A stretch of 64,000 nt of DNA from positions 1,302,001 to 1,366,000 of the forward strand of contig NW_008805065.1 in assembly GCF_000004825.1 (NCBI RefSeq), in the 5' to 3' direction. Under the pieces are notes generated by a model, which saw nothing but the letters and a program-made list of their open reading frames with translations, ran no database searches and was not told where the DNA came from. Below, in pieces: positions 24,449 to 38,014 of this stretch (the stretch's first letter is position 1; each line of letters starts with the position of its first letter). Source of the stretch: Heterostelium album PN500 (Eukaryota; Evosea; Eumycetozoa; Acytosteliales; Acytosteliaceae). A program made the translations under genes and the position numbers.

Positions 24449-24984
24449 ATGTCCTCTGTTGAAACTACTACCCAAACTTCTGATTCCTCAAAATCAGAAA
24501 AGAAGGTAAAGCTATCCAAAGAAGATAAAATGGTAAATATCAATATAGATGGATTTGATAATAATTTTGGTTATCATTTAATATGTTTACATTATAAATA
24601 TATTTTGATAGGAAAAGAAACAAAAGAAGAATGAATTAATTCAACATTATTCATCTATGAAACAAGAAGATCTCTTAAATGAATTAAATAAAATAAGTAT
24701 GTACATTCAAATAGTTAAACCTCTAAAAGATAACTAATTCTAAAATCATTTTATCAACCAACTTAATTTTAAAATTTAATCGGAGAATAGCTGGTGATAC
24801 TAAAGAGGATAAGAAAAAGCGTAAGACCATTCAAAAGGTGATTGACATTCAATCGGGTACTGCAGAGACCAAAAAAGAAAAGAAACCAAAGGACAAGTCT
24901 GCCAAGGAGGATAAAGAAAAGAAGGACAAGAAGAAAGATAAAAAAGACAAGACTGATGATAAAGAAAAAGAATCAGAAAAATAA
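24449..24984 (+). CDS. Lys/Glu-rich (KEKE) small protein, copy 2
   Basis: Three exons, 24449-24532, 24612-24696 and 24791-24984, encode 120 residues. Same intron phases and same 85-nt middle exon as copy 1. Shared blocks include EKKQKK at the exon 2 start and TGDTKEDKKKRKTIQKVIDI in exon 3. It lacks about 55 residues of the tail of copy 1. Codons are more A+T rich than in copy 1, which suggests lower expression or relaxed constraint. Family unknown. Confidence 0.82.
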
Positions 24985-25587
24985 AATCCACATACATACC
25001 TGATGTGACTACATATGTATCCATTTTAATTTACAAAAAAGATGCATCTTTTTTACTTTTTTTTTGCGAACTACAAATGTAAAAATAAAATTAAATTTTT
25101 AATAAATTCAAAAACAATAACATGAACACACAAACCTCAATTTATTTTTTTCTATTTTATTTTTGTTTTTATACACATTTATTACGCTATTTAAATAATA
25201 TATTTGATTTATTGTTATTTCTAAATTATCATCATAGTAGTACTCTAATAATCAAATAATTTTATTATAATATATATATATATATATAATTATATTTGTT
25301 TTTTTTAGATAGATAGATAGATAGAATAGAATAGAATAAAAACATAGTTTATTCACGATTATTTACAGAGCTAATAGCTATTGTTATGAGTTATACTTGT
25401 CTATAAAAGTGAAAAGAATTAATAATTAATTTTTAAATTGATTGATTGGTTGATTTGATTGTAGCATACTCATTCATCCATTCATTCAATTCTTTGTGTA
25501 AATAAAATATAATAATCATCATAATATATTCACAATCATCATAAAATAAATATTCATCATCATCATCATCATCCATCATCCATCATC
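24985..25587. other. Spacer with microsatellites before the HECT ligase gene
   Basis: Contains a TA run (about 25270-25289), GATA/GAATA repeats (about 25309-25338) and CAT trinucleotides leading into the ATG at 25588. No gene seen. Confidence 0.55.
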
Positions 25588-28500
25588 ATGCAAGCTTCGA
25601 ATCCAACCACCACAACAACAACAACAAAACAAAAGAAACAATCAACTTCAAAAACATACAAAGTCGTAAGTATGAACATAATAATAATAACAAACATTTT
25701 AAAAATAACAATGAATCAATATCATATCATTAGGAATCAATTTTAAAGAACTTTGTTGAATTATTAATAAGTGCTCCTGAGGACAAGCTTATTGAATATC
25801 TATCGAATTTACAAGAATGGCCATTCGATCATCATGTAGGTACAATAGTGTAGTGAACGCAGTTCATCATCTTTCAAGAGATGAAACACAAAAAAAAACC
25901 AAAAATTAAATCACCAAAATTTCACACAAATTTAAATTAACACCTTTTGTTTTTTTTTTTTTTTTTTTATATTAAAAATTTAATTTAACTTATTAGGATG
26001 ATATGAATCACTTGAGTGATCTTCTGATGCGGTTTCAAGATATATTTCATAGGTTAATTAATAAGTATACACCTCAGTCCTCCACTTCCACATCAGCAGC
26101 AACAACAACAACAACAACAGCATCAACTTCAACCAATTCCAGTTATATTCCATTATTGACTGCATCACCACAGCACACCGAAGAAGAATTCAAACATGAC
26201 AAACAGCTCATCTTACAATTAGTTAAATGTACAAGATTCATCATATCATCATGTTCGAATGGTAATCACTATCAATCTTCAGAGGTAAGTAAACTTACAC
26301 ATATGTTAATATTAGAGCAATGTTTTCTTTCATTCATTCAATTAACTTAACTTAAATATTATATTATAGGAATTATTACAACTATTTTCATTCCATGATT
26401 ATGATATAAGTAACGAGATATTAAAGCTATTATCCATATTATTGATAACTCCAAAGTATACGAGGGAGTGTGTATTTTTCATCCATAATAATCTTGGCCC
26501 TAGGCTAAAGATTCTCGCAGCAGGATTTCCAGAGAATCATATGGACCTCCTCACTTGTTGTAGTGAGGAGTTGGTGATTCCATCATCCATTACAAATTTC
26601 ACTTTGGAATTCTATGAGAAACACCAACAACCACAACTACAACAACAACAACCACCACAACAACAAACAGAACAACAACAACCACAAACACCACAACAAT
26701 CACAACAACAACAACAACAACAAAATGTACAGGTTAATGAAAGTGACCGTAAATCCTTTGTTAGATTTACAGATATAGATAAACGCACAGCTGCCAAAGA
26801 GAGTCTGTTTGATATTGTACAAAGTCAGATATCAAAGTACGCCATGTCGGAGGACGATCAATTTCATACCTACAGTCGTGTGCATACCGCCCAAATATTT
26901 GGTGATGTCGAGCAGCGTAGAAAGTGGGTTCAATGTCGATTGATGGCCATCAACTGTATTCAGTACACCACTGAGCAACAGCTTGCACAGATCGTCGTTG
27001 ACGAACCGGATTTTGTCAACGAGCTGATGGATCTCATTAGAAAATACACTACAGTGCCACAGGACGTGCTCATCGCCGGAATCTACGCGCTCTCTTCGCT
27101 GTCCTCGTCGTACTTGTCGAGTGGATCGACAAACTCTCTTCACTCTGCACTCTCCCAAGGCTTCTTCCAGTCGATCCTTCGCAAGTGCGTCGCCATCCTC
27201 ACTGGAAAGATCGCGCCAGAGCCACCCTTTACCATATACTTTATGAAGGCAATCTTTCACTTCCTGTTTGGCATCTCCTCGGTCAACAAATCGATTCTCC
27301 ACACCTCGGGAATCTTTGTGTCATTGCTCCCACTCCTGCAGATGCACACTTCCACAGTGTCCAGCATCAACTTCCAGCTGGCAACCTACCGAATCATCCA
27401 GGTGATGATGTTCTACAAGACTTCAAACATTGAGATATTCGGTGAAGTCGAGCATCTCCAGCAATTCGTTCAGACACTCGAGTCCGAGGTTAATTACATC
27501 ATGGAGAACCCACTCGCTCCCGAAAAGGAGGAAGAGTTGCTCGTCGAGTTCCCGCTAAAGACAAAGCGCACCAAGAAGCCACCATTCAAGCTGGCCACAC
27601 AAAAGATAGGAGCGCACCTGACCTACGATGAATCAAAGGTCGACACCTCTTTGTTCCAGCTGAACAATCCACATCTCACGGGCAAGCGCAAGATGAACCT
27701 CATATTCGAAATGCTTCATACTCTGTTGCCCATTGTCAGTAGCAACGGAGTTCCCCGAACCATCTTGAATCACATCATCGACAGTTCCACCGGCATACTC
27801 AAACGAATCATTGTCAATCACAAGTATTTCAGCTCGCAGGTGCTCTGCCAAGCATTCCTTTTGCCGACCCAGCTCATCCAGAATGAGCCAACCTGTTTCA
27901 CCACGCTTCAGTCGAGTGGCTTGATTGAGGCACTCTTTGACTACATCACTCAGAACGAGTTCCCACCAGAGATGGTATTACTTATAGTGTCGGCACTCAA
28001 CTCTTTCTGTTTGAATCAACAGTTTAAGCAAACACTCCTCGATTCCAAGTTCCTCGAGCGCTACATGTTGATTTTCGCCAAGCCAAAGTATGCTAGCGCC
28101 ATCTCCAATCGTGTCCTCAGCAACATCGCCACTTCCATTTCTGATCTGATACGTCACTACACTGAACTGAAAGCACCGGTAGTCGAATCGATGGTTTCAC
28201 TCATCGATTTGGTTTTGGCACTCGACTTTGAATCGCAATCGGAGAAATCCAATAACACTGCAGTCGTCAACACGGTAACTCGTCTTCTCTCCATTTTCTT
28301 TAGTACTGGCGAGAATGAGAAGCTCTTTATCCAAAAGAATGGACTTGACAAACTACTGCAACTCTACACCAACCCCAGTTGTTTCCCAAAGAATCTATCG
28401 ATCTTTAAAGCACTCAGTGTCAACAACACTTCGCTCGTTTTGAAATCCATCATCAAGAATTTGTCTGCGCAATTTTCTGAGCTCGATACATTGGCGCCAG

Positions 28501-31500
28501 CTTGGCGAACCGTTAGAATCATCCGTGACTGGGATGAGACCGACGTGAAGAACAAAGATCAGATACATCGTAGTATCAAAACCATTGGTGGAATCGTAGT
28601 TATCCTGGTAAGCTTGATCAAAGAAAATCCCGATGACATACCCATTTCCGTGATGGACGAATGGGCTACCGATCAAGGAATAGCCGTATCTCAATCAATG
28701 AGTTGTTTACAACGCTCGCTCTACTGGGAAGCTTATCTCGGTCGCCATTCTCTCTTGTCTACACCCAAGAAATCGGGAGCAACTGCAGCAACATCGGTAA
28801 ATGAGTCCCCGAAACTATCTTCAACCGAAGACTCATTGTCATCGTCATCCAGCAGTATATCAGAACAAAATCAACCTGCAGCAACAACTACTACCACCAC
28901 AACATCATCTTCAGATCAATCTAGTTCGTCAAGCAGTGGTGTTGCCAACAAAGATTATGAATTCACTTTCAGAGATCAAATACACGACCTCGAATTCCTC
29001 TTGAATTACTTTATCGAATCGTTGAACCCACATGGAAAGAGAGATATTCTCAACGACACTAAATCTGAATTGCTCTTAAAGACAATCGCATCTAATCTAA
29101 CAAATTGGATTAAATGGAAACCTGATGGTAAAATTTAGAAATAACATTTTTTATTTATTCTTTTGATTCTAATACTAATCTCTTCTTTTTCAACATATAT
29201 ATATAGAGAACTTGGCCAATAAAATATATCATAAATATATTGTAAAGTGCACAGATGAAATTGCCAAAATAGTTTTTATCAATTTAGTTGGTTCTCTTTA
29301 TAAATTGGATTTCATGGATGTATTTTCCCAGATTCTACATTCACTCGTTGAGGAATTCAATCAAAATCCACAAACTGAAAACGTTAACCTTAGATGTGCA
29401 ATTTTTTCGTAAGTAATAATAGTAATAATAATAGCAATAAGATAATTAACAAAATTTATATTGTTTTTTTCGAAAAGATGTGGTAATTTGATTTTAAGTA
29501 TTGTCAATACTCTCACTGCCAAGAACCAAAGTAAGTCGATTTCCGAAAAAGTGATGCCAGTCATATTGCAAGAGGTAATCTTTTGTTGGAATCAGCCAAC
29601 GATCTCATTGCTTCCATTCAAGAGAGAAATTCTTGAATCACTCTATCTCATTTTGAATAAGCACGATGACCAACAACAACCAGAACGTCCCAAGGTTTCG
29701 AAACCACCTCCACCTGCTTTCGTTCCAAGTGAAGATAATATCAATTTGTTGATGGACATGGGATTCATTCGTGAGCATATCGTCAAGGGAATGAAAGCGC
29801 TGCAATCAAACAATGTTGAGAGTGTCACCGATTGGATGTTGAACAATCCGTATGTCGAGGAAGAGGAACCAGCCAAGTCTGCTGTTGCCACTCCACAACA
29901 ACCGGTGGCTGCTGCTACTCTCCCGCCACCACCAAAGGAGAAGGTTACGATCGATGCCATGGTACAGGAAATCAGACCGACATTGGTCGATAAGGCACTC
30001 TCATTGTTGAACGACCAATATGAAACCAGCTTGATTGAGAGTATCTATCATTTGTTCTTGCTCATTGTGAAGGACACCAAGACACCGGAATGCAAAGACC
30101 ACATAGTTGATCGACTCATGAAAGACATGGAGCTTTCATTCTCTGACTACTCCTCAAATTCCAAGTACACCATCGGTATTCTTTATCTACTGCAAAAGCT
30201 CAACGATGTTCCAGAGATTCACAAACTCTACTCGGACAAAGGATTATTGATGATTCTTGTTGGATTCCTCTCGGATTTACAACATAAGAAATCGGTATTT
30301 GTTTTGCCAGTGACTAGTGGTGAGGAATCAACAACAACGACCACGACCACGACCACCAGTGACAAATCTTCAATCGCCACTACAATGACATATCTCAATA
30401 ATCTGTTAATGTTGGTTCAAGATTTGATCAGACCAGAGTATGTCAAACCACCAAATTTCGATTTCGAAGAGGAGGAGAAGAAAGAAGAGTCGATAGATCC
30501 CGAGTACTACTTGCTGTTGGAGACTTGCATTGAATTGCTCAAACTACCAAACACTGCACCACTCGATGTCGTTCTGTTGAAGATTCTCAAGCAGTTGACC
30601 AGTAAACATGGTCTTGCCATTCAGTTCTTGAATGAGGGTGGACTCGATGTTCTCCTGCCAAAGACTTGTTCCGGTCTACTAATGAAGGATGTCACTCAAA
30701 TGTATCATACCATCGTTCGTCAGATCATAGAGGATAAGGATACATTGCTTGCTTCCTATTACAATGTCATTAAGCATCTCTTGATTGCCAACAAAGTCCC
30801 CAAGGGTGTCTCGGCAAAAGCTTTTTTAACTACTTTGTCCAAATTTGTTGCACACAATCCAGTGGTATTCTTGCGTGCCTCAGTCGATACCTGTCGTCTA
30901 AATCAAAGCAGTGGTATCTACTTTGCCAAGACCAACGCAGTGCCAACTTCAGTCCCAGAGGATACATCTCACATTGTCAAGGTCGCACACGTTTTGATCA
31001 ATGCCTTGCTCGCACCCCAACCAGAGTCAACAGCTAGCGAGCCAATCGTATCGCCAACTATCTCTGCCAAGCGACACGCCAAGAGTAAGTTCACTACTCC
31101 ACCAACAGGAGGTCCTGTTGCTATTGCTCCACACCCAGACATAGAAGAGAAACCCTATCCTATTCTCTCGAAAATAGGACTTTTGAAGTTGATGGAGGAA
31201 TCGAATATTGCATTCCCAGTGTTCCTTGAGGTTCTGCTCGATTACTCTGAACAGGATCTACTCCTCTTTGTAATGAAGAATTTCATTGCCAATTCGAATG
31301 GCTCCACTCCCAATGAAAGTGCAGTTGCAAATCACCTCGCAGGCTATAGATTCATTTTATCATTCTGTGGAAGTGCCAGAGGTAGAACCAAGGTGGTTGA
31401 ACTCATTGCCAAATGTCTCACAGAAGCTAAAAGTGATTATCAATCCAGCCATTCAAAGGCAGATCAATTACGAATCAGCCATATTGTCAATCTAGTTGGA

Positions 31501-34500
31501 ATCATGTTGAATCTTCCGCTACATTGTTACACCAATGAGATGTACCGTATGTTGGTAGAGAATGATATGATCAACATTCTCTTGGAGGTCTTGAATGCCA
31601 TCGATTTCAGTTCGAACAAAGCATCGCAAATGGTAGTATCCATGCTCCAGACCGTTGGACAGTTGACAAAGTATGCTTCCAATCCTCCAGAGAAAGAAAA
31701 GGACGATTCTCGTCTCAATATCTTTGAATCGCCAACTGGAAACTTTGACAATTTCTTTAGAAACAGCAGAGATGCTATTTTCACACCAATCTCTCGGTCA
31801 CCAGAGGAAGAGCTTCAAATGTTAGTTGGTAATGCACTTCAGAATTTCAATCGTATGAGATTTGTCAACTCGAACGAAGCTGATCTCGACAATTCCGACG
31901 ATGACGACAGCGATGACATTGATATCGACACACAGGACGACGAAGACGACGACGAAGACGCCGATATGATGGATGAAGACGATGATGACCTCGACGACTC
32001 GGATGAGGTGATCGACGACGATGAAATCATGGAGATGGAGGATGCACTCCCCGGACTCATTGAGAACATCCAACAAGAGGCAAGAAATCTATCGAATCTC
32101 TTGAATCAAGAATCAATATTTGATCATCTCTTGCGTTTCAGCAATGGTCAGCTCAACCATTTGGTTAACAATCTCGGTGGTAACCAACCACAGTTGGATT
32201 TGTCTAATCTCTGGCGACCATTAGAGAGATCTAGAGATCGTTTGATTCCAAACAATGCCACTCAGATCTCCACTCTTTCCAAGGAACTCGATGAAACAAA
32301 CTATGCCGTCATGTTTGAAGTCGATCTCATCAAGTTGTTGACCAAAGCAACCAAGGAAGACGAGATTCAAAAACAAAAAGAGAAGGAGAAGGAAAAGGAA
32401 AAGGAGAAAGAAAAAGAGAAAGAACAAAAGCCAAAGGAAGAGAATTCAACCGGCGAGGAATCGTCCAGTGTTGTACAACCAACAACTACTCAAGATTCTC
32501 CATCGACAACAACTCCTACCGCTTCGAATTTCGTTGCTCCACCTTCCTCAACGCAATCGACATCTCCAACTACTCTTCAACAAATGAGTTCTCCACCTGT
32601 TTCATCACCATCGTCCTCTCTATCGTCGTCTGCCTCATCGATTCCGTCACCATCAGTATCACAATCACCAGTCATATTCACTCCCGACCTGGATATGAGT
32701 GTTTGGAGAAACAATACGGAAATCAATCAAATTGCCAACAGTATCTCATCGAACCAACAACAGACTTCATCCAATACAGACGCTCCACAAATCGACCAAG
32801 ACAATGAAGAGGAACAAGGTAGTAGTTCAACTGCTACCACCACTACTACTTCAACAACAACCTCTGCTACTGATAATCAGGAACAACCACCACCACAGCA
32901 ACAACAACAATCCCAAGAACAACCAGCGGTTCCTGCACCAACACCAGTATCATCTGAACCAACTACAGTCGATTTAGGTATCGATCCAACATTCTTGTCG
33001 GCCCTTCCTGCAGAATTGAGAGCTGAAGTACTTGCCACCCAACTTGGTTCCATTCACCAAAATGCTACTAGTAACAACATCACTATTAACCCAGAGTTCT
33101 TGGCCGCTTTGCCACAAGACATTCAGAATGAAGTACTCGAACAGGAACGTTTGATATCACAAAGAAGAAGAGCTACTGCACCACCTCCACCCGTTGATAT
33201 TACACATGCTCAAGACATGGATAATGCATCGTTCTTGGCCACTCTTCCACCCGATCTCAGAGAGGAAGTATTAATCAGTCAACCAGAGGCATTCCTCTCA
33301 ACACTCCCACCAGAACTCCATGCTGAAGCCGTTCGTCTTCGTGAGAGAGACCGTTACGACACCTACAGAAGCTTCATTGAGAGAAATGCTCAACAACCAC
33401 CTCCACGTTCTTTGAAGCCAAACGCTCAACAGAAACCAAAGACTGTTCTCAATCAGAGTGGTTCCCTTGTGAAGAAAGAGAATCTTATTCCAATATTGAG
33501 AGTGTTGTATCTCGATCATCCATGGAACCGTCAACAACTCTCACAGATACTCCAACAGATCTGTACATTTGCTGAGAATCGTAATCATCTCTTGACCTAT
33601 CTGATTCAGATTCTAACAGCATCCAAGAAGTCGGCTGTTTCAACAACATCCAGCACCTCTGTGACTTTGGACAACGATACCTTCTCACCAGTTGACGACC
33701 CATGCCATCCACTTGTAAAATACAAACACTTTAGATCGGTCGAGGAATCTGATCATCCACCTTTACTTGTCATTCGTAGAATATTGGATATTCTTCAAGG
33801 TCTGATTGCCAACAATTCACACGTTGCTCAATGGATGTGCACTGAGCAGTCATTGCCATTGCCAACCTCAAAGAAAGGCAAGGAGAAACAAGATGCATCA
33901 GAATCTTCTATTCCATTGTGGAAACTGTGCTCGATCATCACCAACAAGGATATCTACAACAAACCAAGTCATCTTGAGAAACTAGCATACACATTCCTCT
34001 TGATTTTGGATTCCCAAAAGAAAACACCTGTTTTCCCTAAGCAATTTGTCGATAACTTTATCAAAGCAATGTTAAAGAGTACCTCTGAAGCCAAGATTGT
34101 CCAGTTGTTAGTTAAGATCGGTACTTCCGAGGAGAATCGTTCCATTGTTCTCGATGAACTGACTCAAAATGCAAAGAAACTTGCTGGAGATGTCATTGCC
34201 AACCTTAACAACATCAAGGGTATCTTTAAGGAATCACACATGTCACCATCACTTGTGGTATCATTACTTCCATCATCCTCGAAAGAGACTAATCTCTTGC
34301 AAATTCTCCAAACAATGTCTATGATCCTATCACCCAAACCAACAACTCCAAAGATATCTATACCAATAGAAGTCAATGAGAATGCCGCTGCTGCGCCAAC
34401 TTCTCAAGAGGCAAATACCAATACAGATCCTGCTGCTTCTACAACCAATACTACCCAACCACCAACTGCGACAACAACTCCAGCACAAGTTCCACCAACA

Positions 34501-36320
34501 CAAGCAGTCGCTAATGCTAGTCAGCCTGCTGCTGCTGCTGCAACTGAAGAAGCAACTTCAACCACTACAACAACTACTACTACAACCACTACAACAACAA
34601 CTTCTACCAACACAACAACAACAACAATCACAGGTACTTCTTCAGGTTCCTCATCAGCCACTGAAAGTAAGATCACAATTGGTGAATACTTTAAACATAA
34701 TATGGAGTTTGAAACTCTTTGGGATACTATCAAACAATTCCTTAAGCTTATCAACTCTGAAAAAGAAGAGAAACCAGTTACCAAACAGAAATTCCTAAAG
34801 AAAAAGATCAGCTCTGTTCCACTGTCATCTTTGTTGTTGCCATTGATGGAGATATACTTCCAACTCAACTCACCACACCCCGACAAGTTGAATGTCAACA
34901 CAGTTCCAGTGTCTCCAAATCTCTCAGGTTTGAAGTTATCGAACCAAAGCATTCCAGTCCAGACCTCAATTACACCACCATCTCAAGACTACCAGACAAT
35001 GAGATTCTTTGAGTTTGTTGAACAAAATAAGAACCTAATCAATGACCTCATCAGACAAGATAATTCACTATTGAATGGTTCATTCAGTATTTTGATAAAG
35101 ATTCCGAAATTCTTGGATTTCGATAACAAGAGAACCTACTTTAGACAATACTTCCAATCGAGAAAGGAGAGAGCAGGTACTATCAGACTCAAGATCAGAA
35201 GAAATCACATCTTTGAAGACAGCTACATGCAACTTAGAATGCGTCCAGCCGAGGAATTCAAGGGTAAGCTTCACATTCAATTCTCTGGTGAAGAGGGTAT
35301 TGATGTCGGTGGTTTGCTTCGTGAGTGGTATTTGGTACTCTCCAGAGAGATGTTCAATCCTGGATATGCACTCTTCAAGACTTGCGCTGCCGACAATGTC
35401 ACTTTCCAACCAAATCCAGAATCCTATATCAATCCAGACCATCTCTCGTACTTTAAGTTCATTGGTCGTATCATTGGAAAGTCATTGTATGACGGACAGA
35501 TGCTTGACGCTTTCTTCACCAGAAGTTTCTACAAACATATGTTGGGACTTCCAATTACAGTGACAGACATGGAATCAATCGATCCTCAATTCCACAAGAA
35601 TCTAATCTGGATTCTAAATAATGATATCACAAATGTAGTTGACTTGACATTCTCTACTGAAATCGATATTTTCGATTCACTCAAAGTCATTGAGCTCAAA
35701 CCAGATGGTGCTAACATCCCAGTTACAGAAGAGAACAAGCTAGAGTATGTAAGATTGGTAGCATCGGTGCGTATGACCAACTCAATCAAGGATCAGATTG
35801 CAAGTTTCTTGGAAGGATTCCACGAACTCATACCAAAGTCATTGATCAGTATCTTTAATGAACTCGAGCTTGAACTGCTCATCTCTGGTCTACCGGAGAT
35901 CGACATTGACGACCTCAGAGCCAACACTGAATACAGTGGTTACTCTGCAGAATCACCTCAAATCAATTGGTTCTGGAATGTCATTCAACAGAATTTCTCG
36001 AATGAAGAAAAGGCACTTTTACTACAGTTTGTTACTGGTACCTCAAAGGTCCCACTAGATGGTTTCAAGGCATTGGTGGGTATGTCCGGACTACAAAAAT
36101 TCCAAATTCATAGAATCAGAGGAAATGCTCATAGATTACCGACAGCACATACTTGGTAAGTCAGATTTTCAATTTAATTCTTCAATTATTGTTGACTAAC
36201 ATTTTTTTATCAAATAGTTTCAATCAAATAGATTTGCCAGAATATGAATCAAGTGAACAACTTGAAAAGATGCTCAAGATAGCCATCAGTGAGAATTCAG
36301 AAGGTTTTGGTTTCCATTAA
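25588..36320 (+). CDS. HUWE1/UPL1/Tom1-type HECT E3 ubiquitin ligase
   Basis: Seven exons: 25588-25665, 25734-25835, 25997-26284, 26370-29127, 29207-29408, 29478-36155 and 36218-36320, all phase-consistent, encode about 3,402 residues. The N-terminal half is helical, DUF908/DUF913-like (about 40-1100; for example ESLFDIVQSQISKYAMSEDD). A UBA domain lies at about 1231-1270 (INLLMDMGFIREHIVKGMKA), then an acidic Asp/Glu tract (about 1940-2000). Repeated LPAELRAEVL, LPQDIQNEVL and LPPDLREEVL (about 2310-2420) match the ubiquitin-binding UBM/DUF4414 region. The HECT domain (about 3010-3402) ends with the catalytic HTCFNQIDLP, Cys3369. This family ubiquitylates many nuclear and cytosolic substrates. 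The active-site Cys codon is split by the last intron. Length is shorter than human HUWE1 and near plant UPL1/2. Confidence 0.96.
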
Positions 36321-36524
36321 ACTTTTGAGAATTGTGACGTGGTACTTTTTTTAACCTTTTGGGTTTGACAAAAGAACCCCTTTTTAATATATAAATAAAG
36401 TAAATTAGTTTGTTTAGTGTTTCCATTTATTGTAAAAAAATGAATTAAATGTTTTATTTGTTCACTTTCAAAAATGAACAAATTTTTTTTTTTTGAAAAC
36501 CAAATCTGATTGTTTTTTTCTTAT

Positions 36525-36780
36525 CTATGGATAAAAAGTAGGACCATCTTCAATTCGAAACAATCCAACTGATTTGTCAGAGATCTTTTTTAAAAATTTA
36601 AAGTTCTGACAATCATCCTGTCCAAGATAATAATAGTCACCGGGAACCCAATCATAAAATTCCCTCTCTGAGGATGACAGACCAATGATTGGCACCAAAA
36701 CACCAAAAACCATCTAATGTTCTGAGAGCAATCCATACTTCGACAATTTGTCTTCAACGCTAACATCATCCTTTCTAGCA
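36525..36780 (-). pseudogene. Degraded third copy of the N-myristoylated His/Cys family
   Basis: Minus-strand DNA closely matching the gene at 37141-37620: the segment around KDDV...EDK, then GFWCFGANHWSVIL, then FYDWVPGDYYYLGQDDCQNF and the shared C-terminus EDGPTFYP. It lacks the start codon and first residues. It has a small deletion near the 5' end, a large internal deletion joining the NHWSVIL block to FYDWVPG, and frame changes. Both putative active-site motifs survive in the remnants. It is in the same orientation as the 38015 copy and opposite to the intact copy. Not translatable as a whole. Confidence 0.85.
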
Positions 36781-37140
36781 TATTCTTTAGAACAAAAATT
36801 CAATTATCTAGTTAAAAGTGTTATTGTTTTCAACATTTTAATTTAAAAAAATTTTAATTGAAACTTATAGGATTAAGTTTATTATTTCTTAAGGTGTTAA
36901 AAATAGTATGGTATAGGAAATCATTCATATTTTAATTAAAATATCAAACAATAAAAAAAGGATAAAATTGTTATATTTTCTATTACTAATAAAAATAGTA
37001 ACCACAATTTTTTTTTTCCTTCAGTTTTTTAAGTTAAAACTTATTGTATTAAGTTAATTATTGATCTCGGGTATAAATACCTCTTCTCTTTGAATAACTA
37101 AAGTTATCTTTTATTTATTTTAGAAATTGGAAAAAGAAAT
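36781..37140. other. Promoter region of the intact family member
   Basis: A+T-rich. From about 37073 to 37140 it is nearly identical to the region upstream of the inverted copy at 38498-38570 (shared TACCTCTTCTCTTTGAATA and AAAGTTATCTTTTA), so the duplication carried its promoter. A branch/acceptor-like TTATTTTAG just before the ATG suggests a possible leader intron. Confidence 0.55.
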
Positions 37141-37620
37141 ATGGGAAGTTCCTCCTCTAAAGCAGATATAACAAAAGGAAGAAAGGATGATGTCAGAGTT
37201 GAAGACAGAGAGAAAGATGTAAGAATTGTTGAAGTATGGATTGCTCTCAGAACATTAGATGGTTTTTGGTGTTTTGGTGCCAATCATTGGTCTGTCATCC
37301 TCAGACTCAGCAACGGACAATATGTTTGCTCTCAAAAGGAGACTCAGGGTTTCGTGTGGACGACCGTTTGGAATTCAATGAGATCGGCGGCACTCTCAAC
37401 TTGGACAAATGAGAGTAATCCAACTAACCGTGTTAGAACCTCATGTTATGGTTATTGTGATTTCTCTTGGCATAAATTTCATGATTGGGTGCCACTGGGT
37501 GACAGTTATTATCTTGGACTTGATGATTGTCAGAACTTTGCAAGAGAAATTGTAAATATGATCACTGACAAATCAGTTGGAATGTTTCCATTAGAAGATG
37601 GTCCTACTTTTTATCCATAA
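37141..37620 (+). CDS. Small N-myristoylated protein with LRAT/PPPDE-like His and Cys motifs
   Basis: Single exon, 159 residues. MGSSSSKAD has Gly2 and Ser6, an N-myristoylation signal. A charged linker leads to a globular part with ANHWSVILRLSNGQYVC (about 53-70) and, later, YYLGLDDCQNFAREIV (about 122-138). A His in an H-W/H-x-x-I-x-L strand followed by a Cys in an N/D-C-x-x-F helix is the circularly permuted papain fold seen in LRAT, PPPDE and some NlpC/P60 proteins. If so, His54 and Cys130 would be catalytic, giving a membrane-tethered hydrolase or acyltransferase. This is a motif-level inference. It is flanked by a pseudogene and a diverged inverted paralogue. Confidence 0.8.
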   Translation: MGSSSSKADITKGRKDDVRVEDREKDVRIVEVWIALRTLDGFWCFGANHWSVILRLSNGQYVCSQKETQGFVWTTVWNSMRSAALSTWTNESNPTNRVRTSCYGYCDFSWHKFHDWVPLGDSYYLGLDDCQNFAREIVNMITDKSVGMFPLEDGPTFYP

Positions 37621-38014
37621 TAAAAAAAAGGGTTTTATGTAAATTCAATATTGATCATATCTTCATCAATCACCATTTATTGAAAGGAAACTATATAAAT
37701 TAAAAAAATCCTCTTTCTTTTGTTCATCTTAAAACAAAAATCTTCAAATCAGTACTCCTTTGTAATTTTCCATCATTACCTTCAAACTTAATAATAAAAT
37801 CCAAATAAATTTAATATTATTTATATTTTTAACAATATTTTATTTCTTCTTATTTTCTGACCTTGTAAAGTATTGTAAACTTCTTATCAACTTGAATATT
37901 TTGATTAAACTTGAAAGTTTTTTCATAAAATATTATATATTTACATAAATTTAGAGATCTTATCTTTGATTCAACTTTATTTTTTTCTAAACAAAATCAG
38001 AATTTTTTTCTTCT
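37621..38014. other. Convergent 3' spacer between inverted paralogues
   Basis: A+T-rich, with AATAAA-type signals. No gene seen. It lies at the centre of the tail-to-tail inverted duplication. Confidence 0.5.

Noticed and set aside
26832-27302. 156-codon minus-strand frame inside the HECT ligase gene
   Set aside because: It lies wholly within a strongly supported exon on the other strand and has no recognisable domain.
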